The position numbers and the translations under genes are program-made. The notes under the pieces are model-generated. The model worked only from the letters and a program-made list of their open reading frames with translations, had not been told where the DNA came from and did no database searches. Below are positions 28,601-32,432 of a stretch of 32,546 nt of DNA, one piece after another (the first letter of the stretch is position 1; each line of letters starts with the position of its first letter). The DNA comes from a virus, in IMG/VR virus record IMGVR_UViG_3300033273_000654, positions 1-32,546 of that record. One strand, written 5' to 3'.

Positions 28601-29356
28601 AACGACAAAAATTTCTCTTCGAATATATTCTGCAGAAGAAGGTTTTACAAGTCTCTGTTCAAGATCTATAACCTCCGCATTGGCACCGTAGAGGACCTTG
28701 AAGAGTATTCTAATAGACTCTTCGATACCTTTTGCCTGATAGAAGTTTCTGGCGTTTTTAATGAAGTTTCCAACGTCCAGATCATCTACAAATTTAAGGT
28801 CTTCAAATCCAGGAGTAAAAGTTGCTTTTAATTTTTTATAAAATTCTTGAAGAAATAGAACACTTAAGTTTGTTACAGTCTCACTAGTTTCATGAGTAGA
28901 TGCTTCTGTCTCAGAGAATAAAAGAGTTTCTCTATTAGTGAAGTTAATGGTATCAGAAATATTTTTAGTGTATCCAGTGACACCACTAAAACCACGTATA
29001 CACCCAGTAAATGATGTATCAGTTTTTCCAGTATATGTAATAATTTCATCGTTGATCTTTAAAAGACCATAATCATCCGGAAATCCTTTTGTTGATTCAA
29101 CACTAATGGTTGTTGCAGAAGCATCAATATCCGAAGAGAGAGTTGTAGATCCAACAATAACCTCTGGAACAAGATTATCAACCTTAATATAACGATCAAG
29201 GTTGTCCACCAGGTCAATATTACCTCCCTGATATTCCTGAGAGATATAATATTGTTTAAAAAAGTCTACCGATTTTGGAAAATCGGCAACTAAAAATTCT
29301 GGAAGTTGGCTCTCAATAATCTTATTGAGTTGCACTCTCTTCTCAAAATTCGACAT
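16643..29356 (-). CDS. Giant baseplate structural protein in gene 7 position (4237 aa)
   Basis: One intact frame of 12.7 kb between genes 6 and 8, where T4 has gene 7 (1032 aa); cyanophage counterparts are often labelled VrlC. Residues 1-60 and 160-255 (VQLNKIIESQLPEFLVADFP; NARNFYQAKGIEESIRILFK; VLYGANAEVIDLEQRLVKPS) look like the conserved baseplate-attachment end. Residues 72-137 are inserted with INDEIITYTG and TGCIRGFSG. A YHYH domain sits at about 1285-1390 (GWAYDGNPIYGPFAY, EDYVY, NGRFCKTPEFPNGTYAYFA). About fifteen GxGY repeats, several HGFxTGDxVxY units (near 655, 885, 1020, 1880, 3045) and three NGVxQxP units (near 3140, 3335, 3744) fill the rest. SD GAGGAAAT is encoded by the end of gene 6. 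Likely wraps the wedge and projects arms; function inferred from place and family. Confidence 0.88.
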   Translation of the reverse strand: MSNFEKRVQLNKIIESQLPEFLVADFPKSVDFFKQYYISQEYQGGNIDLVDNLDRYIKVDNLVPEVIVGSTTLSSDIDASATTISVESTKGFPDDYGLLKINDEIITYTGKTDTSFTGCIRGFSGVTGYTKNISDTINFTNRETLLFSETEASTHETSETVTNLSVLFLQEFYKKLKATFTPGFEDLKFVDDLDVGNFIKNARNFYQAKGIEESIRILFKVLYGANAEVIDLEQRLVKPSSAEYIRREIFVVKNLPFLNETTGLYEYGDPFKLKGQTIFKTGDTNVSASISEVEIFTRNGETFYRLGIFVGNDDRQHIRGLFSIPGASRVIEDVNPDDSIITVDSTIGFGQTGTLVTNTESVNFVTSSSNPVRIVNSNTVITYTSKSINQFYGCVGAGRDSGIGVNIKLGQLIRSDESVFGYEDGDITKKVYLRVTGVLSEFEPLEDIPLMEDGEEIGVRNLGEIIPNPEGDQTFKEVFANSWIYNTSTRYIAESVNGSTFSLGFDSVINEASLKVGDFVEIVAGTIGIGTVVYPSTPSGSFATVSSIDPANKIVTLTNTSGFVPDPTRSYSIRRKIVKASSSGADLLYGNDKQVSNVLNVYTDNDGTYGYVASNSLPGYEIVENIVEETTVETSPGSSLSDFDSFYRAYDSVEFSNPISFSDGDQIVYTSDNPYSGLESGETYYVVLVSERKIKLYLSKELLESGEHRRIGPNTVAGTHTFTLKRHSNRKIADNRILRKFPLKPSNNDINPDKRIDGSIGILIDGVEIVSPNSQNKVYYGPLSSFDVLNGGKDYDVLSPPEITISAGVGETAKVQPYIKGSVKDVYVDPQEFDVKSVTSISLTGGNGSGCELEPVVGSRFREMKFDSRRLALGGGIDIDAETITFDRPHGLKTGDVIIYNQNGNDPLAIGVAGDATNTQTSTLQSGDEYIVGFINTSTIQLYKTKADAPEVDLNNNVTRLGINTIGLAEATAAPGIHKFRTQSKNNLRSIRVLNPGSGYSNRKLRVKASGISTSFDTINFKNHGFETGEIVNYETTGTVIEGLSTTNQYSIVKVSDDSFSLINVGVGGSITTDLTKSKITKLNSKGTGYQIFKDPEIKVEATYIGLGTFTFTPVITGPIHDAYLYENGAGYGSTTFNVHKKPLVSISKGKNAQVNPIIVNGRIEDVQILNKGTGYTSIPNITIEDPSGGVGALLRPVVKDGKIDNVIVLNTGIGYNPNSTSIFIDPRGSGAIFDTRVRDLTINDAFRFGKISLNNQTNQIFASLSNNKENEYLNYGIYGYSEDLAGNLESLDGSHSPIIGWAYDGNPIYGPFAYTDADTAGSAIKRIQSSYEISTSSVIDRPQFEAGFFIEDYVYNNSGDLDKHNGRFCKTPEFPNGTYAYFASVKNVQSINDFVPEYPYFVGNTLKSNFINENKVLDQTFDFNSSDLVRNTFPYNVNEPSIEYDFFNESYETIDQPGIVEAVTKGSVPEVKIISGGKGYRIGDRVNFNSDGLDVSEVRGEVTELKGVDVTSLSTTLENYPNSVFVWDNESQVSAYYRNGGYDLFDENAVLVSGLSTSIARLEGSKKVGFTSESVALASTMTAYSAGQGPLTETIYISNKFKNLNVGNSITIVSSDGEETVRVLNDYGNGILKVKRFNTGPGAAHSIGSTLNLHNDRITLPVVTDKFTSERNDIVYFNALKQVGIGTTQGASISLNAIERPDGTFVSVNVPTRTIYLPNHPFKSGQKLRFHVPSYATPITVSAEAGSTNFFLPDAVTRESEVYVIKKGPDHIGLVTQLSDITASDGVFFKLAGSDHHEFLLETQKKQVTGDVSRIVTLVGTSATHGLQNGDSIKLTVNPNTIVGLGTTAALNIKINYHDHKIIVNPLGIPTTGINTNTNTLSYTNHGFKTGDKVFLEANNVASGLAVGSYYTIKVSDNEFKLAETLYDTNVNTRNEVNIIDTGIGIHTIGLINPQINVVRNGNLKFLLNDESLKGYKLKIYREKEFINEYVTSSDSREFNVSNTGDGGTGNASLTINYSENVPSELYYTFEKGGYISTADTNVVNYSKINYIDSEYNGSYKVYGIAGVTSTTFKISPYRYPSVLNYNSSQCDVLSYNTQSETALNGSIAKVKIISEGFNFDTLPKVESITSVDGVNANIQGVSTSIGRIKTLRLKDVGYDYPSDKTLRPEASVPPIVSIDNLDVFKEVNIKNAGARYLNSPNVLLWNETRKAIVDSTSLVAKAPFGAISEIEQIAPIFGLESEPHKIICVDNSNGVGIVSMVSATSGVATCTLETPTLGFNIAPFAVGDKVFIEGVEQAIPGVGDGYNSANYDYRFFEVTDYANTSPATLVFKILDENGVGLTTNAGIAKTYQNGFATIINSKNYPEIDVIQERGVFAKNENLYVSQPVAFGQSPKWEERDLSVSLVRDDYIKVGGRYKLKKNDLIKGFISGVIAKVISVDTKRARFKIDYSSKLNVGWNDNIGKLSEDYQTIPDNDYYQNLSYSIKSPITWAEQSNPVNSLIHPAGLKNFADVGIQSTGSSIVSLGGTTTAIVILDVVGERRVDIINNFDNALDDNPRLNPLNSNLQQSNTLRIQNRKLNDYIECKTNRVLIHDDISDKFSSRGFKDRFVEIDVIDFLDNHVRYLVQIQDPDTGDIQLSELLYQSTSLDVFLFEKHTAYSNIKLGNFEANIDSAGRRSLRFVPTDPFDRDHDIKILKKTYLYQGLPSGQSGIGIESFGSIDLTGSFVAGITSVGTASSIKTFKEFNVSDFNGAFANIEISDLFGNTNVVEATLDFDGTNTHISEYYFDTNTLSYSASQIGIVTATYDSTAGIVSFRAINSGISSTNSLTVRANIVGFGTTSSGIGTYRFLLNNQPAGTERSGIFESTVGYGTDVVRVGTFDFDLNSSATSIVRVSVGETSAVHQVYTLANFVDKEVTVIPGLFSQVNETVGLGTFGSEISGNNFFLNFYPDTRYYGGGDLTAQAFNEVFYRQMDFDNQALPLKYGPTNHYLYLSAFDGINGLRANRVNFPLTYQGNPIYNKSFDPADTTKIDYATGIFTYPNHFFNTGEDLTYIPRSTFTGIGQTGMGIGATANYAGIVTTVLPEKVYAIAITPDTFQLASREEYARAGIAITFTSAGLGNAHELEFTKKLSKTVIGIDGIVQKPITFTPINYILENNGHYFSGGISAGISTFNISGISSLQPRDILRIDDEYMKIESVGFSSNVNGEILGPITGVIQSGIGATFNTVSVTRGFVGSASTTHLNGANVQLYRGSFNIVKNEIFFTDPPKGNTRARRNEQNLPYVRAEFSGRTFLRQNYDENMVFDDISNEFTGIGRTYTLKVGGADTTGISPGNGILFINGVFQTPSTENNTGNNYDIIRDINAGITSVVYTGITSVDGTKIESEFDINQNQVPRGGLIVSYGSTPGLGYAPLYGASVLVEKNNSGEITNIVGVNTYRPADAVSISTASYDKISGLLRIETSSNHNLNYDHRVKLDGLEFSCDSVHAGVTTTIFPDYDYALDIYNIISDTELTVNVGPSTITHLYQKDGTITRYYDLSIGSGYRSPVSVAVTDLSGTGSGATVEAIVGAGGTLAFNITNPGTGYSEPFLDIPEPNYENMEVIGVSRLGIGATTETGKNLLLNLTVGAAGTVGIGSTLFDIESFKITRTGYGFKPGDVMEVVGLVTAKDLAQPISNFQLEVLETFTDTFSSWSFGEMDFIDSIRGYQNGTRTRFPLYYKGELLSFELDPANPLSQNIDLNSVLLIFVNGVLQTPGYAYQFTGGTSFIFTEAPQPEDRIDIFFYIGEENVDSVSVEVVSTIKVGDDLFVGKHPNYSTSAQENSRTITEMPGSDTVETEIYTGNGIDENNFRPIDWIKQKNDMFVRGNIVTKARDVYEPKIFPTAKIIGDVSPSDTEIFVDNAQFFVYDNTILDVNKTSSFDFDAFFTDNKELTSAEFTTTVSAAGTVSAITVTNVGAGYTSSIMDIKFSAPKSIGVGVGTTATATATITNGQVSAVTITNPGFGYTTTNPPFTIIESPKVLTEEITNVLNVQGFSGIITGISTCPGTNGHPLALKFNFTALQDYAVLGGSFNVAADTNDLQVGYPVMIYDTTVGQGVTSVDSNNNSVVGIGTTFLDNIYKVHSKTGLLEDGEIICNIHTDSPVTGIAITGAWNPSQSGICTHLGRISFGRIYNFDTRNNGIGIGVTGLTVDTELSNFPSIQRRGDFGEQKSGAVRSRKPPENGVSLELDNYLPFYAQ
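18941..18960. repeat. 20-bp perfect palindrome in the giant gene
   Basis: atcataatttaaattatgat reads the same on both strands. It falls in codons for NLNYDH. Symmetry stops on both sides. Function unknown; it may be chance in AT-rich DNA. Confidence 0.65.
22645..22680. repeat. 12-bp inverted repeat with 12-base loop in the giant gene
   Basis: ttggagcaattt (22645-22656) and aaattgctccaa (22669-22680) are exact complements. In the mRNA they would pair as a 12-bp hairpin. The encoded peptide FGAISEIEQIAPIFG is itself near-palindromic. No intergenic position, so not a classical terminator. Confidence 0.75.
25187..25504 (-). other. YHYH domain inside the giant protein
   Basis: Coding segment for residues about 1285-1390. 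It shows the family pattern H-S-P-I-I-G-W-A-Y-D-G-N-P-I-Y-G-P, a serine/tyrosine segment (SSYEIST), EDYVY, LDKHNGRF, TPEFPNGTYAYF. The final motif reads YAYF rather than the eponymous YHYH, so the name-giving histidines are absent. Domain function is unknown. Confidence 0.8.
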
Positions 29357-29359
29357 ATT

Positions 29360-31276
29360 TTATTTCCTCTCTAATGATCCGTTTGAATAACTTGATGTAT
29401 AGAAATCTCTTGTGAATGTAACGCCCGAAATGTCTTCACCAGATGCAATAACATCTTTAACCATATTTATCTGACTACTGGAAATGTCTAAACTAAGATA
29501 AAGATCTTTAAGTCCAACAACATCATTAGAGTCTGGATATGCTTGAATTTCAATTATATCATTTGGTCTAGATGTTGAAGTAATGTTTATTGTATTGAGA
29601 AGAATTTCTCCCTTTACATAATCAACAGTTCCTGCTTCTTTAGCAACAACAATTCTATTTCCTTCACTATCAACTTTAACCAATGAAAGTACACCTGTTG
29701 TTGCAACAAATGATGTAGTAGTGTTTGGAGTGTCAACAATAAATACATCTTCAGTTTCACCTGCTACTTTGAACTTAGTGGATTTAATATTAAATCCATT
29801 TGGTTTTGCATTAAATCTATTACCAAAACACAGTTCATATTGAGCGAATTGATTTGTTAATGCCTGCAAATCTCTTCTAATAATAATCTTAGTGATATTA
29901 GACGTAATTGCATTGTCAACTCTATCAATTAATTGGAGAACTTTACTATATTTGAAACGTCCACCAAAACGATTCATATCTACATTCTTAGAATATGTTG
30001 TCAATGCATCTAAAATATTAGTTTTAAGATCATCAGCATTTGACGCTTTAGTTGTGTCATAATAAACTGTTGAATCAAGTTCAACATAAAGAATTTTTAG
30101 ATCAACAATTTTTTGATTAATACCAGCAATAGAATATTGCTTTAATCTATTGAGAATATTTTGCTTATCAAAATCTGAAACATACGTTCCATTCTTTGGT
30201 TTGATGCTAATTTGAACACTACCAAACTTAGGTGGAGATAATTCTTCACCACCAACAACTGCTACAGATTCTGTATTGGGATATATCTCTGAAATAATCG
30301 CTTCGTAGTCCCTTGCAGTGACTGCTCTATACTGTGCTGAGTATAAACGAGGTGCAAAGTACTTAATTGAAGATACGTCTTCAATTTCGCCACCATTTTG
30401 TGCTTTTTGAACCGTATTTACTGTTACTGATCCAGTTGGAACGACTGGAACACCAGATTCATTGACAAAAGTACCTTGAAAATCAAATTTTGATGGTCCA
30501 TTTCCATTTTCACCATCAGTTACAAGGTATCTTACTGTAACTATTTCACCATTTTCCAACTTTTTACCAAAATATCCATCACCAAACAGCAATTCATACT
30601 TTTCATCTTGAACTTCTTGAACTAAGAACACCTCAGAGTTCTTATTCAAGTTTAAAATGTTATCAATTAACTTAAATTCGCGTCCTAAACCAGTACCACC
30701 ATTAGGTTTTACATAACATCTAATGGTAGACGTATCAATACTTGGATTATCGAGTATAAATCTCTGATCTCGTGAAGTATTTACTAAAAATTGCCTTGAT
30801 AATAATGAACCTTGATAGATTTCTTTTGGAATATCTTTCGTTCCAAATGATGCAACCCCGTTTTTTACAATTGCAGTAACATCTTCTGGAAGAGAGAAGC
30901 GATATGATGAGTTATCAGTCACTCCAATACATGTCAGACCTGCCTGAAGAGTTAAAACACTAAGAGATGGATCAACTGGCACATCAAAGTACACACTTGC
31001 CTTAGCGGCGGTTCTAGAACGTGGTACATAACCAATATTTCTTGCCAAAGAAACCACGTTTTCACGAACTGTAGCACCATCCAAGAAGGATTCATTGACT
31101 ACAAGGTTCGCATTGAACGCATTAATGTAAGTATTATACGCTAAGGTGTCGATTAGTACTGAAAAATTAGATCCTTCAAAGTCAAAATCCGTGAAATTTG
31201 AATTTGCACGGAGATAATCTTTGATTTGAGTCTTGATTTGATCAAAATCGAGATTTGTAAATTGAGTAAAAGGCAT
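29360..31276 (-). CDS. 6: Baseplate wedge protein gp6
   Basis: Protein of 638 aa (T4 gp6 is 660). gp6 forms the ring that ties the wedges together around the hub and drives the baseplate shape change on contraction. Visible: N-terminal residues 1-85 (FDQIKTQIKDYLRANSNFTD, FDFEGSNFSVLIDTLAYNTY, ESFLDGATVRENVVSLARNI GYVPRSRTA read in order), a strand-rich centre with YELLFGDGYFGKKLENGEIV at 227-246, and the baseplate-J type core RAVTARDYEAIISEIYPNTE at 317-336 followed by PPKFGSVQISIKP. The start lies three bases after the gp25 stop with no strong ribosome binding site, so coupling to gp25 is likely. Its last codons supply the ribosome binding site of the giant gene. Confidence 0.95.
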   Translation of the reverse strand: MPFTQFTNLDFDQIKTQIKDYLRANSNFTDFDFEGSNFSVLIDTLAYNTYINAFNANLVVNESFLDGATVRENVVSLARNIGYVPRSRTAAKASVYFDVPVDPSLSVLTLQAGLTCIGVTDNSSYRFSLPEDVTAIVKNGVASFGTKDIPKEIYQGSLLSRQFLVNTSRDQRFILDNPSIDTSTIRCYVKPNGGTGLGREFKLIDNILNLNKNSEVFLVQEVQDEKYELLFGDGYFGKKLENGEIVTVRYLVTDGENGNGPSKFDFQGTFVNESGVPVVPTGSVTVNTVQKAQNGGEIEDVSSIKYFAPRLYSAQYRAVTARDYEAIISEIYPNTESVAVVGGEELSPPKFGSVQISIKPKNGTYVSDFDKQNILNRLKQYSIAGINQKIVDLKILYVELDSTVYYDTTKASNADDLKTNILDALTTYSKNVDMNRFGGRFKYSKVLQLIDRVDNAITSNITKIIIRRDLQALTNQFAQYELCFGNRFNAKPNGFNIKSTKFKVAGETEDVFIVDTPNTTTSFVATTGVLSLVKVDSEGNRIVVAKEAGTVDYVKGEILLNTINITSTSRPNDIIEIQAYPDSNDVVGLKDLYLSLDISSSQINMVKDVIASGEDISGVTFTRDFYTSSYSNGSLERK

Positions 31277-31279
31277 ATT

Positions 31280-31681
31280 TTATCGGGTTGCCTCTAAAAT
31301 GAACGAGAACTCTTGAGGTGGTAAATCTAATCCAACAACATCAAAGTAGACATTCACATCAAAACTGTTATTATCGGGTCTAATGTTAACTTCTACGAAG
31401 ACATTTTCAACACGAGGTTCATAAAATCGAATTGTTTCAATGATTTGGTCTTCAATAACCTTTGATGTAGCAACATCAACAAGTTCAAATAGACTTGCTC
31501 TAACATCAGATCCCAAATCAGAGTTAAAAAATCGCTCTGTTGGGATTGTTTCTACTAAATTACGTACAGATCTGATGATTGCACGCTCATTAATAAGTAC
31601 AGGAAGGTCCTTCGTCACAGGATGTGGATCAAATGAGAAACTTATATCCTTAAATGCTCTAGAAGTCCTGGAAGGAGGCAT
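31280..31681 (-). CDS. 25: Baseplate wedge protein gp25
   Basis: Protein of 133 aa, almost equal to T4 gp25 (132). gp25 joins gp6 in the inner baseplate and primes sheath polymerisation; its relatives are found in all contractile injection systems (GPW/gp25 family). Residues 8-25 RAFKDISFSFDPHPVTKD, residues 32-66 with ERAIIRSVRNLVETIPTERF and SDLGSDVRASLFE, and the family's EPR motif at 88-90 (RFYEPRVENV) are all present, followed by the C-terminal strands VNVYFDV and FSFILEATR. It is the first gene after the late promoter at 31706-31713, so it likely heads the baseplate transcript. Confidence 0.96.
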   Translation of the reverse strand: MPPSRTSRAFKDISFSFDPHPVTKDLPVLINERAIIRSVRNLVETIPTERFFNSDLGSDVRASLFELVDVATSKVIEDQIIETIRFYEPRVENVFVEVNIRPDNNSFDVNVYFDVVGLDLPPQEFSFILEATR

Positions 31682-31705
31682 TGATGTGGTAGATTTTTCT
31701 GAATT

Positions 31706-31713
31706 TATTTATA
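31706..31713 (-). promoter_or_regulatory. T4-type late promoter TATAAATA
   Basis: Exact TATAAATA on the minus strand, 24 bases before the gp25 ATG and just after the stop of the 48-aa gene at 31717. It would start the 25-6-giant transcript in the late period. Confidence 0.78.
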
Positions 31714-31716
31714 CCT

Positions 31717-31863
31717 TCACTCTCGATTTTGCTCTTCTTCAGTCAATTCTTCTACATTATCATTGGTTTTATGTGGTTTAGTCCAATAGTCAGTAATTAA
31801 TCTTTTAGTTCCATATGTTTGGTACATATAATCTGCGTCTCTATCTACGGGTGAATTTCCCAT
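31717..31863 (-). CDS. Small hypothetical protein (48 aa)
   Basis: I do not recognise a function. The product is MGNSPVDRDADYMYQTYGTK then an RLITDYW segment, ending in an acidic tail (ELTEEEQNRE). The start is supported by AGGAG at 31868-31872, four bases before the ATG, and by the frame filling the space up to the late promoter. The N-terminal Met-Gly-Asn-Ser is a flexible, hydrophilic end; there is no membrane segment. Composition is Asp/Glu/Thr-rich, plausibly a small acidic binding protein. It belongs to the cluster of tiny genes upstream of gene 25, and may be expressed from an upstream early or middle transcript rather than the late promoter, which lies downstream of it. Confidence 0.75.
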   Translation of the reverse strand: MGNSPVDRDADYMYQTYGTKRLITDYWTKPHKTNDNVEELTEEEQNRE

Positions 31864-31871
31864 ATTGCTCC

Positions 31872-31886
31872 TGATTGGGTGAATCA
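31872..31886 (-). other. Small hairpin next to the ribosome binding site of the 48-aa gene
   Basis: Minus-strand TGATT and AATCA can pair around CACCC, and the 3' arm shares its last base with the AGGAG site. A 5-bp AT-rich stem is weak, so any effect on translation is speculative. Confidence 0.35.
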
Positions 31887-31921
31887 GAACTTTTTAAGGG
31901 GTTTCTATCCCTCATCAGTAT

Positions 31922-32095
31922 TTATTTTGTCCTCTTCTGCTCTTTCCTTTCAAAATAAAAAGCACGTCCAGGTATCGACTTAACCGATACCCAAACGCCC
32001 TTTACAAATTCACCATGTCCAAATTGATGGTCGGTGAGGTATTCTTTACGTACCCATACTTCCACTGAAGGAAGATTGGCAATCAAGCACGCCAT
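31922..32095 (-). CDS. Conserved small cyanophage protein (57 aa), possibly shortened
   Basis: The product starts MACLIANLPSVEVWVRKEYL, then has GHGEFVKGVWVSVKSIPGRA followed by FYFE, and ends in the basic tail RKEQKRTK. I recall a family of T4-like cyanophage hypotheticals with ANLPS-x-EV-x-VRKEYL and G-x-WVSVKS-x-x-GRA-x-YFE that continues well beyond YFE, so this copy may have lost its C-terminal half and gained a charged tail; this rests on memory, not on an alignment. An overlapping ATG four bases upstream gives only a 17-codon frame, so I chose 32095. Ribosome binding site is weak. The compact strand-rich core has no signal peptide or membrane segment. Function unknown. Confidence 0.8.
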   Translation of the reverse strand: MACLIANLPSVEVWVRKEYLTDHQFGHGEFVKGVWVSVKSIPGRAFYFERKEQKRTK

Positions 32096-32115
32096 TCATT
32101 TCGTTATATCTTTTC

Positions 32116-32262
32116 TTATTTACCTTGTCCGCGATAGCACTTTTTAGCATTATTGCGAGAAGACGCGGCGTATTTTGTATTCTTGCCTTGTCCTTGGCGA
32201 GTTTTCTTCGGTTGTGACTCGATCATTTTCTCACCAGAAAGACCGATCTTAGAACGTGCCAT
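32116..32262 (-). CDS. Conserved basic small protein (48 aa)
   Basis: The sequence is MARSKIGLSGEKMIESQPKK followed by TRQGQGKNTKYAASSRNNAK and KCYRGQGK. The K-TRQG-x-GK-x-TKYAA-x-SRN-x-AKK-x-YRGQG(K/R) pattern is one I recall from tiny proteins in almost all T4-like cyanophages, with no assigned role. About a third of residues are Lys/Arg with many Gly/Ser/Asn, so it is probably unstructured and could bind nucleic acid or acidic protein surfaces; that is inference. It lies 4 bases after the 54-aa gene and 20 bases before the 57-aa gene, so it is part of the small-gene cluster between the glycosyltransferase and the baseplate operon. Confidence 0.85.
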   Translation of the reverse strand: MARSKIGLSGEKMIESQPKKTRQGQGKNTKYAASSRNNAKKCYRGQGK

Positions 32263-32266
32263 TAAA

Positions 32267-32431
32267 TTAATCCTCTGTAGTAATTTTAGTTTCAATCTCC
32301 GAAGGATTCGGAGACCCAGAAGAGTAGAAGTCCTCTGCCAGGTCCATCATTTTATCAAGATATTCATCTTGGGTCAAGCCTTCAGCAAGCACTTGACCCT
32401 TATGGAGAATTGTATAAATCTCCTGAGCCAT
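32267..32431 (-). CDS. Small hypothetical protein (54 aa)
   Basis: I chose the ATG at 32431 because it lies one base after the stop of the glycosyltransferase gene (TGATATG); an in-frame ATG at 32509 would add 26 residues lying wholly within the upstream gene. The product, MAQEIYTILHKGQVLAEGLT then QDEYLDKMMDLAEDFYSSGS and an acidic end SEIETKITTED, has a beta-hairpin-like start (IYTILHKGQVLAEG) and one helix (EYLDKMMDLAEDFY), a common fold pattern for tiny phage regulators. I recall related short cyanophage proteins with YTILHKG and a G-S-P-x-P end but no function. No ribosome binding site is obvious; translational coupling to the upstream stop is likely. Confidence 0.8.
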   Translation of the reverse strand: MAQEIYTILHKGQVLAEGLTQDEYLDKMMDLAEDFYSSGSPNPSEIETKITTED

Positions 32432-32432
32432 A

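Noticed and set aside
31440-31781. Plus-strand 113-aa frame across gp25
   Set aside because: Antisense to gp25 and the late promoter; no motif.
31886-31912. Possible terminator hairpin between GGG and CCC on the minus strand
   Set aside because: Only about 3 bp of stem with no following T run.
31915-31926. AATAAATA as a fourth late promoter
   Set aside because: It lacks the first T of the TATAAATA box and overlaps the stop of the 57-aa gene; too weak to call.
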